A DNA stretch of 64,000 nt, taken from the NCBI GenBank assembly GCA_015039465.1, contig MU130382.1:540386-604385 (forward strand), written 5' to 3'. Of this stretch, positions 23,246 to 33,529 are shown one piece after another (positions within the stretch are counted from its first letter, which is position 1; each line of letters opens with the position of its first letter). The stretch comes from Phlegmacium glaucopus (Eukaryota > Basidiomycota > Agaricomycetes > Agaricales > Cortinariaceae). The notes beneath the pieces were generated by a model. The model saw only the letters and a list, made by a program, of their open reading frames with translations. It was not told where the DNA came from and made no database searches. Position numbers and translations under genes: made by a program.

Positions 23246-25239
23246 TCACAACTTATCTCCATGGGGGTATGTGACTTTCCAGGCGCGTAGATATTTGGCA
23301 TGGTTTGACATGGCGCATACATACCATTCCCATAAGTATTTAAGATAATAACTTTTCATCGATTTCATCCACCACTAACATCTGAAATACACATAAAATG
23401 ATCAGTATTGAGTACTTGAGTACAGATTGTGCCATTATTAAATAACTGGTGAATATTTAAATACCTGCTGGATTTATACGCAGCTTCGTCACTTATTTGC
23501 CCTGTCACTATTTCTAATCCCTCGGTTCCTCACTGACTAAGAATTGACGGATCATTGATTATCACCTTGACTCTTTCTCTTCCCTGCTCGTTTCTCTCGT
23601 TTCTCCTCTTTCTCTCCACTCCTCTTTTCTCTCAGCTCCTCTTTTCTCTCCTTTATTCTTCTTTCAACCTTTCTCTGTGGCATCCTCATTTCCATCCTGT
23701 TGTTGATGCATGCCTGGTCTACACAGCGTGTTGTGACGGTTGGACTCTTACTCTCCAATTCATTTCTTCCAGGCATGGGTTTTACTGTTACAACCTGCTT
23801 CTACATTATGTCACTGCGTTCATTCAGTCTGTTTTTCGTTCATGTTCTCTTTATTCGCTTGTCCTTATTCGTCATCATCTCCTTGCAGGTAACGCTCCTC
23901 GTATACAAGCACGCAAGCTCCCCACTTACAGAAGTCTGGTATTCAGCAAATTTTATGGAAAAAAAACAGTTTGTCCAAGCTGCCCCTCGTCTTGACGAAG
24001 CGGCTCAACGTTAGTTACTCTGACGACGGGTGGTTCCAGTGGTTCCAGTTTACCCCGTTCTTATCAGTGCCACTCATCGCGTCAGGTTTTTCCTTCACTT
24101 CCTCTTTCTTTCGTATTGTCCCGTCACTCATTGTTACTCGCTGTAGGCACTTAATCGCCCTCCTATAAGTTACCCATTTATAGGTGGTCTCCACCCGTAA
24201 CGGAGGTAATAAGGAGGGAGTCTGGCAACCCGTGTCCAAGGTCCCCAAGTGCATGACTGGTATCGAAAATCAACGCAGCGAGTGGCTTCTCTAAAGCTCT
24301 ACGCAGCAGCAACAAAAAAGAAATCAAATCCAAGTGAGTAATTTCATAGCTAAACTATTAAAAAAAAGAAAAATTCCTTGTGGTATCCAATCGTAATTGC
24401 GATGTTTTATCCACGGCGACTGAAGACCTTCAATAACCAATCCCTTATCTTGCCAACAACCCGTTTCCACATATCTTTCATACCGTCAGCGCCTCTCATC
24501 CTTCGGGTGGCCTCTGCGTGGGCCGGTATCGGGGGGTACGAATGTCCATTATTGGCAAGACTCGAAACCTCCGCAGACTATTGATAGTAAGCTTCCATTT
24601 ATCTTATGTATACTTGAATGCTCACCATACGACGCGGAATCTCTACAGAATCTGGTGCTGGACTGTGACTATGAACTGGTATCAAACATACTTCTCAGTG
24701 CCAGTCCTCTAACTGCATCGGTATTTGGAGCGTACCTGAAGGTGGGGTATGGACGTGTATGATCTCGTCAGAGCTATTATAACTGGTACTCTCCATTGAT
24801 TCTGATTTGTTTGTCAGTTACTGCCTGCTGAGGGTTATGATATGCTTACCACTAGTACGCCGCATTACTTCCACGTTGTTATTGAAGGAGCCTCTGATAT
24901 GAATGTGAATGGTTATTGTTGTGGCTGGCGCCGATGTCATCTTGCACAGTTTCAAGGAGCACCTTCAGGACTTGGTCGTTAAACGTTCAAACGTTCAAGC
25001 CTTCAATGTACAGCCAAAAACACGTTGTACTATGATGGCTTATGTAATGTAACAAGGGAAGTAGTACACCCTCAGAACACAGAAAATTGAATAGCTCGCT
25101 CCCTCATCGGAAAAAGTGATAAGTTTTGGGGCTAGCAAGAGGAACTAATGACTTTGTAAGGCCAAATTTGTTCGCTTTTGACGAGCATCAGTATTTGGTA
25201 ATTTGTCACAAAATGTCACTCACATTCCTCCTTTCCATC
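23246..25239. other. No recognised gene; some exon-like frames
   Basis: 23555-23700 is a C/T-rich tract (repeated TCTCTCC/TTTCTCT) that makes long meaningless frames. Plus-strand frames at about 23889-24014 (ending NFMEKKQFVQAAPRLDEAAQ), 24480-24584 and 24820-24980 (containing GYDMLTTSTPHYFHVVIEGA) look protein-like and are bordered by possible splice sites, so an unrecognised or decayed spliced gene may be present. I cannot name a family. Confidence 0.35.
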
Positions 25240-26560
25240 TTCTTCACGAGTGAGGTTTTTGAGAGATTGACAGCTGGGACACTTAAGCTTTGTTATGTTG
25301 TGATATGCGAACATCTTTGCAATAAAGGTAATGCTTACAGTTGGTGATATTCTTCCAACCTCTCTTCGCTCAAGGCCGCTTTCGATTATCATTATTGAGT
25401 TTTCAGGTCGAACGCGCGAGCTGGGTCTGCGTCGACACCAACTAAAGTCTCTGTATACAAAATATTTAGAGGAGGTTCAGGTTAGTTTAAAGCAAATGAT
25501 ATCTTGCCGCCTAAAGCCTTTCCTACGTTCTGGATGTTCTTCTCCTTCTAGTTATTCGTGCTTTGGCTTGATCGGTAAGCGCGCTTTCGAGAGCTATCTC
25601 GTGAATGCTTTGTTCTTGACGTAGGCCGCCCAGGTCCTTGTCCTTCTTGACGATAGTCCGCGATTTGTCTTCAATTAACCATATCGATTAATAAACAAGA
25701 TAGGTTCCAGGATGAGTTGATCCTAGAACATGTTTAGCAAGCAGACCCTGGTGATGATTACACTTACCTGTTCTTGACATAACACATCAAATCTGTCGGC
25801 CTCAGATTTCTGTTCCCTATTATACTGCTTGATTTCTCCTGCAATTCCTCTCCGCTTCGTAAAGTTGAAAGTAGCATTCTCAGTGGCTCGTTCTTGAGCT
25901 TCTCTTGCTGCTTCGTATTCCGAAGCAAGTTCTCATGATCCAGTGAGACGAGAGAGTTCCCGAGGTGATTGGGACGTGACGGCTTCCACGCCACCTTGAG
26001 GTACAAGAAATATCTTGACTTTGACGAGGATGTTGGGAGAGAGACCAGGGCTGCATTGTAAGCCACGTATGTGAACCGTTTTATCGTTCAACTTGTACTC
26101 AGACACGCCGGCAGTTGATTGATATCTTGAAGCTCATAAGTCAATGAGGAAGCATAAAATGCTAACTTACATTTTGTTAAAACCTCCAACCCTTCTACCT
26201 CAGCATCAACAAAGAGTGCCATTACCCAGGGCCTTCTTCGCCGTTCCCTCGCCCCAGCTCACTGTCTTCCATTTTTCCTTCCACCAGAGCTGTCCCATCC
26301 AATCGAGTCGATTCCATTCCCCGCTAGTCGTCTTCCTCCTCAGTATACCGAGTTCTGCAGTTGAGCAATTCGCGGTTACGCGCTCTTTACTCCTAAAAAC
26401 AAAGAATATTGCATCCATCAAGTTCGACTTTCCAGCACCGATAGCTGAATGTATGGGTCGATTGACTGGTATCCTCTGCGTTGAAAACGAACTTGGTGAG
26501 CTCTGCATCGCGTTGGAGGGTTTAAAAAAACACACCTGTATAAACTATCAGATCTAACCC
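25240..26560 (-). pseudogene. SMC1 cohesin ATPase 5' fragment, copy 1
   Basis: Read on the minus strand, the segment carries the N-terminal head of an SMC1-type protein: GAGKSNLMDAIFFVF (Walker A), then a GVKSA-like stretch and QNSVY-GGRRLAGN, an EGTAKKA linker, ISTAGVSEYKLND-like sequence, SHNILAKVKI-type sequence with VFQG, and the first coiled-coil part (EDKSRTIVKKDKDLGGLRQE). Frameshifts and stops are frequent (for example after GVKSA and in the GGRRL element), and the gene stops early in the coiled coil; the C-terminal head is missing. It still contains intron-like gaps, so it came from genomic DNA. A second copy lies at 33530-34830 in the same orientation. Confidence 0.82.
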
Positions 26561-26941
26561 TTATATTGAAGTTGCGATCTGGATCTGAAAAGTTATCTGC
26601 AGTCCAGTTTTCGTGGTCATGAGTTTACAACTTTGGGGTCACATGCTGACCAAACATCGTCGCTCTCATGGCATGTGGCTAGGGGAAAACAGGAATAATA
26701 GCACTTCTTATGCACACTCAGTTTGTCCTTGAAGAAAGTGGGAAATGACGGCTCAATTGAATGGATTTGTCCGTGTTGTGGTTTTTATTCTTGCGTAATA
26801 TACCGTCTCATAGAGAATGCTTGATTACGAGTCCCAGCCACCATGTAACGCTTGGCAACTCCCGTGGTCTTATTTTAGATTATCTTCTATTTCCATCCTC
26901 ATCGCGCCGGTCACCTAATTATAATATATTATTCATTTATA

Positions 26942-27391
26942 AAGGCCGCTACTTTTGTACAATCCAAATAGGGCTACGAATTTGTTAAAGGGATAAGCAA
27001 TAAAACTGACAGAGTTATTTAGTTTTGAGTTGAATGAAATGGCGCATGTCTAAAAAGAATAATTAAGGGTCCATAATCTAATCTAATTTATGCTATCCTT
27101 ACCTTGTCCTTACCTGTTGAGTATGCCTGCATCGACATAATCATGGCCATACTCGTATGGTCGTCAGGGTGTTGACACACTCAATTACAACACCTGAACA
27201 GGTTATCCTTGCAGATCATCTTCAGGTGTTTTTGTTGCATGTTAGAATTTCGGCCCATGATCTATGATAGTACTAAACTAATGAATTCTTTGAATGAAAT
27301 CGAAGACACTACGAAAATCACCCTTAGGTTAGGGCCACTTTTGGAAAATTTCTCCAGCCGATTTGGCGCGTTGTACAAAAGTAGCGGTCTC
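26942..27391. mobile_element. Candidate nonautonomous TIR element (TA-flanked)
   Basis: CCGCTACTTTTGTACAA at 26946-26962 is perfectly inverted at 27371-27387. Allowing two mismatches the inverted repeats extend to about 21 bp and abut TA on both sides, as in Tc1/mariner insertions. The roughly 450-bp interior has no transposase. The TA duplication is weak evidence because TA is common here. Confidence 0.5.
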
Positions 27392-27404
27392 TAGGCAGCC
27401 GGCA

Positions 27405-27640
27405 CCATACTTCTCATCACCCTCACGAGAGATGATTGTCAGGGTATATGAAAGTTAAATGCAGATTTCTTTGTTTTTATGACATCACGATCGATCTGCA
27501 AAGGGCTCACTAAAGGAGGTACAAGGTCTTCTAACAGAATGGCTCTCACTGCCAGTTCTCGAGGTTCTCGAATGTACCCCTTTCTGATCCCATTGCGTTT
27601 GTCTTATACACGAGTGAAAAGCCGGCAGGGTTCAATACCT
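27405..27640 (+). pseudogene. Neurofibromin fragment, inverted relative to the parent gene
   Basis: About 235 bp on the plus strand match the coding strand of the neurofibromin gene near 49200-49370: the CATCACCCTCACGAGAGA... region through the TACAAGGTCTTCTAACAGAA and TTCTCGAATGT segments. An intron between the two exon pieces is retained in outline. It carries indels and is noncoding in effect. Confidence 0.7.
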
Positions 27641-27728
27641 TACCATATTGTCTTCAGTACATGAGTCCGTGGATATGCAACCCTCTCACATTTCGTTACT
27701 GGCTACCCATCGACTGCTAGAGCCCAGT

Positions 27729-28190
27729 ACCAAATATCTAAAACCTGGAACTTAGAGATACATGGGGAAAAAAGAAGATATACGTGGTTCGTCACACTCC
27801 CCAAAAGGAGAAGTAAGACATATGAGCAGATGAATGACAAAATGTGCCGCAGATTAGCCCTAAGTATAACTGAGAACGCGCTACCGCGTGGAGAGAAAAA
27901 GATCCCCCATCCCTAATCATCAACCCTGTTTGGATGTGTCGCACATCTGTAATTGTCGACACACCTGAAGGGGGGGCACACAGCTGTGTCGTTCATCTAT
28001 CCTATGCGTCGCTGAACCGATTTGGGGAGTGTGCCGATGTTCGTATACACGGGGAAAAAATACCTGATTTTTGGATCTTCCGCCGAGATCACGCTCTATA
28101 GATATTCCGAAAATCTCCCGGAGGCTGATAGCCTGATACTATTAAAATTCCCATATTCAATGGAAGCCCAACATAATATTCAGCTTGTCC
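27729..28190. repeat. Dispersed repeat copy interrupted by an insertion
   Basis: Both halves of the repeat seen intact at 21430-21600 occur here at 27729-27780 and 28046-28190, separated by the TIR-bounded segment 27793-28033. The split copy shows that the inserted segment arrived after the repeat was dispersed. Confidence 0.65.
27793..28033. mobile_element. Candidate 241-bp MITE inside a dispersed repeat
   Basis: CACACTCCCCAAA at 27793-27805 is perfectly inverted as TTTGGGGAGTGTG at 28021-28033. GTTCGT lies just outside the left end and 5 bp beyond the right end, so the target duplication is not exact. No open frame of note lies inside. Its position within an otherwise continuous repeat supports insertion. 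Confidence 0.55.
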
Positions 28191-28693
28191 CAGCCTCCCA
28201 GGCTCCTAAAACCAACGCGCTGGTATCGCTCGTAGAAGCTTCATCCGAAAGTGGGGACTGTTATCATATCGTATCTCTTTCGTAAAGGCAAATCCAGCTA
28301 GGCTCGCGGATGTGGTGGAAAATAGTAAAATTAAGAAAAAAAGAAAAAAAGAAGAGGAGGAAGAAAAGGATGACTCATAGGCATTACTTATGTGGGTTCC
28401 CATCTGAAGCTCATCTGAGCGCCAAGTAATACGGATATTTACCAGTTTCTGGTACAATAGGATCCTTAAATTAAAGAATTATTTACTCAATGGCTCACAT
28501 GAACAGGACGAGCAAGACAAATTCAATGCTTCATTGACTACATGCTCACGTACACAATATCTCAGTGCGAGCCTCGATCAAGTGTTATGACATTATCTCT
28601 GGATTAATTCCTTGGCAAGGAATTTCCAAAAAAAGGTCTGACCAACCCAGACCAACCCGTGTGACTACGGCTCTGTAGGCAAGCTCGAGGTGA
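28034..28693. other. No gene recognised
   Basis: Holds the right half of the split dispersed repeat up to about 28190, an 87-codon plus frame (28022-28285) that crosses the repeat and is probably incidental, and an A/G-rich tract at about 28318-28372. Nothing else is supported. Confidence 0.4.
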
Positions 28694-28701
28694 TGCGCTG
28701 T

Positions 28702-28904
28702 AGGACCCCTGGCAATACCAGAAAATGCCAGATCCCCTCAATCCGGACAAGATTGGATGAATTTTGGGTAAAAAAAAAACCTTTTTGAAGGGGGATGTTC
28801 TGAAATGTTCAAATCTGAGGTCATCAGGCGTGGGAATTTATTTTTTGTCCGGACAAAAGCCCCATTTTCGGGATCTGGCATTTTCTGGTATTGCCCGGGG
28901 TCCT
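28702..28904. mobile_element. hAT-type MITE, 203 bp, with 35-bp TIRs and 8-bp TSD
   Basis: The ends 28702-28736 and 28870-28904 are inverted repeats starting AGGACCCC and ending GCCAGATCCC, identical except for one base at position 9. The element is flanked exactly by the direct repeat TGCGCTGT at 28694-28701 and 28905-28912. An 8-bp target duplication is characteristic of hAT (and P) transposons. The 133-bp interior has no coding capacity, so movement would need a transposase in trans. The near-perfect ends suggest a recent insertion. Confidence 0.85.
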
Positions 28905-28912
28905 TGCGCTGT

Positions 28913-29346
28913 GCTTGAGCTCAGGTGAGCTTTTTAAAATGAAATGTGGGACAAAACGGCAAGCCTGGGAGTAATACATAGCTTGATGGACACACTGTGA
29001 ATTGAAGCCAATACCTCTCGCAGATAATAATGCAATGCTAAGCGAGCCGCGAGCGTGATAAGGAAGGCGCGGCTTGGGGCGGCCAAAAGGACCGGTCGCT
29101 ATAATTAGCCTAGAGTAAACTGAATGTATACGGAATATGCTAGTGTGAACATGATCAAAATATTATTCAAGGAGCAGCTTGCCTGCAGGACGTAACCGTG
29201 TCGTAAGTAGTCATATTTATATACACACAGCCTGTAGAATCATACGGCAAAAAGTTACCTACAAGATAATTAGGACAAGACGAGCATAGCAAAGCAAGGG
29301 CATGTGAAATTTAACAGTAGATACGATATCCTAGGAGAGACTATTA
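28913..29346. other. 3' flank of the unknown gene copy 2
   Basis: No gene visible. The last 150 bases match the 3' flank of the copies at 5192 and 35704 (CTGTAGAATCATACG and GGACGAGTATAG-like segments), showing that duplication of this family included downstream DNA. Confidence 0.5.
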
Positions 29347-30215
29347 TCAGCCAAGATTCTGATAAGGGTTGTATGCGACCGTGACGTCGTCATTTGGGAA
29401 TCCACTGGCAAAGGTCCCGTCATGCAGTGACATCATGGTGAAATAGTCCATTTCGATATTTGCGGTGGGTGGAATTGTCATTGGCGCGTGTTGGACGTAT
29501 AGCTGAGGGATCGAGTGCGGGTCGTAAAATGTGGGTCGGTAAGGGTTGACACAGGGGAAGTCATTGTTTGTTGCATATCCGTACGACAGGTACGGATTGT
29601 TTGCCGTAAAGAAAATATTATTCAAGTCCCCCTGACTAGAGTTGAAATATTCCCTCCGGAAAAAGGGATAGAGCCGGGGGAAACTGGTAGTTGGAGGGTA
29701 GGAAGGCCCAGTCTCATAATATGTATCTTGAGTCGCGTTGTCAGTATACCCAGAAATAGTAGGGACCGATACCGGAATTTGGGAGTGAAGAAGAATATTG
29801 TTTGAGGGCAGGATGGGCATAAAATTCGACGCTGAGTCCTGGGATGGAATAATGGCATCGCTTACATGCGAGGCCAAGGGTACATTCGATCCGGACGTGG
29901 GTGAAGGGCAAGTACTAGGTTAAACCGCTAGCTTTGAGCATCTATAGGTAAATTCGGGGAATTCGACCTACTACGCTGTCTGTGTCGCGTCGCTGTTATT
30001 AAAATCGGCCAACCTGACTCCATTATGCAACATCTATGCAGCAGGTAAGTAAATTCAAGTTATATATGCAAAGAGAGGTTGCTTGCCTCTACACCAGACT
30101 CAATCAGCAATTTAGGAATTTTCCTTTGCTTGAGAACTCTCCTTGGCTCCGAGAATTTCCTTCTTGGCTTATTGGACTCTGAAGGCCTCATCTTGGAACT
30201 TTTTGTTGGAGACAT
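29347..30215 (-). CDS. Unrecognised spliced gene, copy 2 of the three-member family
   Basis: Exons 30215-30087, 30033-29975 and 29914-29347 give 251 residues. Exon 1 starts MSPTKSSKMRPSESNKPRRK and is strongly basic, exon 2 encodes MLHNGVRLADFNNSD, and exon 3 carries ASHVSDAIIPSQD, SYPPTTSFPRLYPFFRREYF, MDYFTMM and the same end YNPYQNLG. The GC-AG first intron and both intron phases are the same as in copies 1 and 3. It is slightly longer than the others through small in-frame insertions in the Pro/Ser/Tyr-rich tail (for example VSVPTISGY). All differences from copies 1 and 3 keep the frame, so the protein is probably under selection. No domain recognised. Confidence 0.72.
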
Positions 30216-31929
30216 CGTATCTATGTCTACGAGGGTTGGAAATGAAAGTATCGAAAGGCATCTGCTTTTAAGAGAAGAGGGTCTCCGAAATGAACCTTTC
30301 GAAAGTCGCAATGGTATTTTTGTTCCGTCAACTATGGATCCAGAGAGTTGACATATAAAAGCCGAACATCATGATGGTTCCCAATTCCCGTGGATCGGCT
30401 GCGTGGCAAGGTTCAAGTTCAAGGTATATCTCCTCAAACGTTGGTTGCACTTATGTTAATATACTCGGAGGAAGTGAGAATTCTAATTTGGGTAAATTCA
30501 AGATTGGTACTAAGTATTAAAGCGCTAAAGCACGAAACTCGGACAATCAAAACAGTGTTACAGAAATAGCTCAGGTACATTGACTTGTAGCCTGATTCAT
30601 GGAAGCACGCACCCCCATCAAAGAAAAGAAGCTCACATCTGATTTTCGGCACTTCCTAGATGTTAGGAGGTTGGCTAAGTGAAACTGATATGAATACAAG
30701 GAGAATGACTAAGTTGGACTGCAAACATACAAATCGACAACATGACCTTGCTTTTTGAGAGCCGAAACCACTTCCTCAAGGCACATTTACCAGCAGGTGT
30801 GGGAGGTATCGTGCCTATTATCGATGTTTAGCGAACTACTTTAGATATACGGTCATGTAAAATCAATTACACCATTCTTCCAAATAACTCCCCATTTCAG
30901 TTTGCGACCTTCGTCCCGAAGTTGCCAAGATTGATGTAATTTGATCTCACTTGGGGCAAAAACCCAGGTATTCCGACTGAAACAAGGGCCTCTGATCTAT
31001 GAAAAGGAAAGGGCTGTGAGGGCGGGAGGGTCCAAGTAGCATAATAAATCGAGGACAGATTGTGTCGAGTCACAGAAAAGGGATAATAAACATTTCTATT
31101 GGAGCGAGGAGACATTCTGCAAATAAAGGGACTGCCAGGTAGGCGAAGGAAAGATAGAAAGGGAGAATTATGTTGAGGTTGTGGCGGTGGCGGTAAATAA
31201 AAGAAAATTAACACACAACCCAAAGTTCTATGTTCACACTCGGTTCCTGTCAGAAGTTTGTCAAAAAAGTAAAATGCAACACCGAAAATGTGAGAAGACA
31301 TTGTATGACCGTAGGGCCGCGGGTTCGCCAAAATGACGTGCTTCGAAAATTCATGCAAGTCCTCGAGGCCTTGAGCTTCCTCGAGATTACCTGCCAATCC
31401 GTAAACTTTCCAATCCATCTGCCCACATCAGAAATCGTCCGGCGCTAGCCCTTAAACTCCACACTCCAGAGGAATCCTGACACTACCACCTATATCTGTC
31501 CCAATCTTGATCTAATGTAGACAAATCGGGTTTCTTGCGTTACGGCGACATCGCCGCCTTTGGAATGAGATCAACGCTTTTGGTGACGCCAAATTCTAGG
31601 TTGATAGAGAGTTTGTTGAACACGAATAGTAATAAAAAGGGAAAATGACTGCTTGCCTTCTGTTGCCGTCATAAAATTCAATGACAGATCTTCGGGGTCA
31701 CCTGCATGGTGCTTAAACTAGGTAAGATGGGGGAAGACAAGATGGGTTGGATCGGGTAGATGAGATGGTGCAAGATGGAAGTGGGGTGTGGGGCAGCAAT
31801 GAGGTTCTGGATCATAGGCTGTACCACAGTGAACAACAGCGAATAAGCTTCCAAACATAAGTTTGGCGGGAAATACATACTATGAATACACACCTATACC
31901 GTGCACGACTAGACTTTTCTTTCTATACT
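30216..31929. other. 5' flank of copy 2, then no recognised gene
   Basis: 30300-30500 is homologous to the 5' flank of copy 3 (shared CAAACGTTGGTTGCAC and TGAGAATT segments) and partly to that of copy 1 (GCCACGCAGCCGATCC on the minus strand). A 173-codon minus frame at 30897-31418 begins DWKVYGLAGNLEEAQGLEDL, which reads like protein, but I recognise no family and the later part is low-complexity. Confidence 0.4.
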
Positions 31930-33420
31930 GGGACGGGCGCCCAAGCCAACGGGCCCTATCAGCATCAATTCTGGAGATTAGATTATTCAACTTGTCTTCC
32001 ATCGCATCGCGGGAGTGACCACAATCGACACGCAGGCACGAAGTGACGCCATAGACTTTTTTTTGACACTCCGGCGAGTCTGCCGGTTAAATGCCGCTGG
32101 GGTTACGCTAGTAATTTGGTTAGGATCCTGGTTAGTGTTAACGTTAAGGGTTCATGTTAGTGATTTTTGCTCAGGTTAGTGGTAGGCTTAGTGGGCAGGT
32201 ATACGTCCTTTTCGCACGGTAGCGCGGTCTTGGGTAGGTGGTTCGGTGGTTAGAACTTCGGGCGGTGTGTCGCGTCTCACAATTTCCCTATTTGGTGTGT
32301 TGATTGTCCTCTTCGCATCGACGCGTACGGACCATCAAATACACGAAATCCGTAAAACAAAAGTCGCCCCGATAGCCGACGACGAACCTAAGACGGCAGA
32401 CATAACGAGTGACCGCATGTTCTTAGGTGCTTTCGTGATCAAGGCTTTAAGATCTCCCTAATAGGATAACTTAGGACGTATCTAATGTGGAGATAAGTAG
32501 TAAATCTGACAATTTGATAGGAAAATAAAGCGATTGCTTATGATCGGGTTTGGATCCAAGTGTTTGAGGAGAGACCTGAGGGCAAAGGGCTGCATTGGAA
32601 CCGCTGGATTGGTCTAGATATTGATTAAATGAGAGATGTGGGTGAAAGAAAAACCGAGAATATTCACCCTGTACATGTAGTGTTGCACCGCTGGGAGAGG
32701 ATGAAGTGAAGTTTACATACGCCAAGATAATACGAGGCCGGTTACTTACTAGCAAATCATAGCAGCCGCTCCAGTGAAGAAGCCTAACGTGATCTTTTTC
32801 AGTGTACTAAAGTTCAACTCCATACGGCGTAGAAAACTACAAACAAATGCCGTATATCATTTGAAAAAGAATAAAGACGAAAAAGGCGTACGATTAAATC
32901 CCACACGGATCCAAATTCGACAAAGCCTAAACCTCGTTAGGAAGTCCATGCGTCGACAGCGTCGCCACTTGCGATGTCAAGTTGATTATAAGTCAACCCT
33001 GTGAATAGCCAACACTCAGTATTTCTGAACGTATAAGCAAAAAGCCATTCTATGATACTTACAATAAATGAGATGCCGGCAAAAAAAAAACTCCACAAGC
33101 TTTGACCCTACCTCGAACCTCGTCTACCCACTTATCATCCCACGTCGTCCAGACAAGTCTATTGGCCTGTTTCATTGAAACCCTCTGAATAGGCATCGAT
33201 TTGCAGGACTTTACCTTTTCGGAATGAGCCATAGTGATTCGTCCAATGAGTGCGCCGACATTCATGAAGAGGTAGAAGTACTGTTAATTAGAGAAATTGA
33301 GTGGTGTATATCATTTATATCGTTTGGAAACACACCATATACACTCTAGAAACTGTTAGAGGACAATAACCGTTTCACCACTCTTCGTCACGACAACAAT
33401 CCTCAGCAACCAAAGGGCAA
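31930..33420 (-). pseudogene. POT/PTR2 peptide transporter pseudogene, fragment 1
   Basis: Minus-strand segments in transporter order: a VTKSGETVIV-like piece (33400), LTVSRVYMVCF, NVGALIGRITMAHSEK (33265), TTWDDKWVDEVR, then NFDTLKKITLGFFTGAAAMI-type sequence (about 32815-32755), QYLDQSSGSNAA (32650) and a C-terminal RDAMEDKLNNL remnant (about 32000). These match proton-coupled oligopeptide transporters of the plasma membrane. Stops and frameshifts separate the pieces, the N-terminal third is missing, and a telomere-like tract is inserted at about 32090-32240. It cannot be functional. Confidence 0.75.
32090..32240. repeat. Interstitial degenerate TTAGG-like tract
   Basis: The plus strand shows GGTTACG, TTTGGTTAGGAT, GGTTAGTG, GTTAAGGGTT, GGTTAGTGGTAGGCTTAGTGGG and GGGTAGG in close succession. 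These resemble the G-rich telomere strand. The tract interrupts the C-terminal part of the transporter pseudogene. Confidence 0.5.
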
Positions 33421-33529
33421 AATATCACAGCGTTTTGTTTTGTAGATTCTCAGTCCAAGTTGAGTCCGAGTTGTTTTTTTCTCGTCGAAGCCTTGTTCTT
33501 TTCGAACTGAATTAGTATGCATCTTGCCG

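Noticed and set aside
23555..23995. 146-codon plus-strand frame rich in Leu/Ser/Phe
   Set aside because: Arises from a C/T-rich simple tract; would be a false membrane protein.
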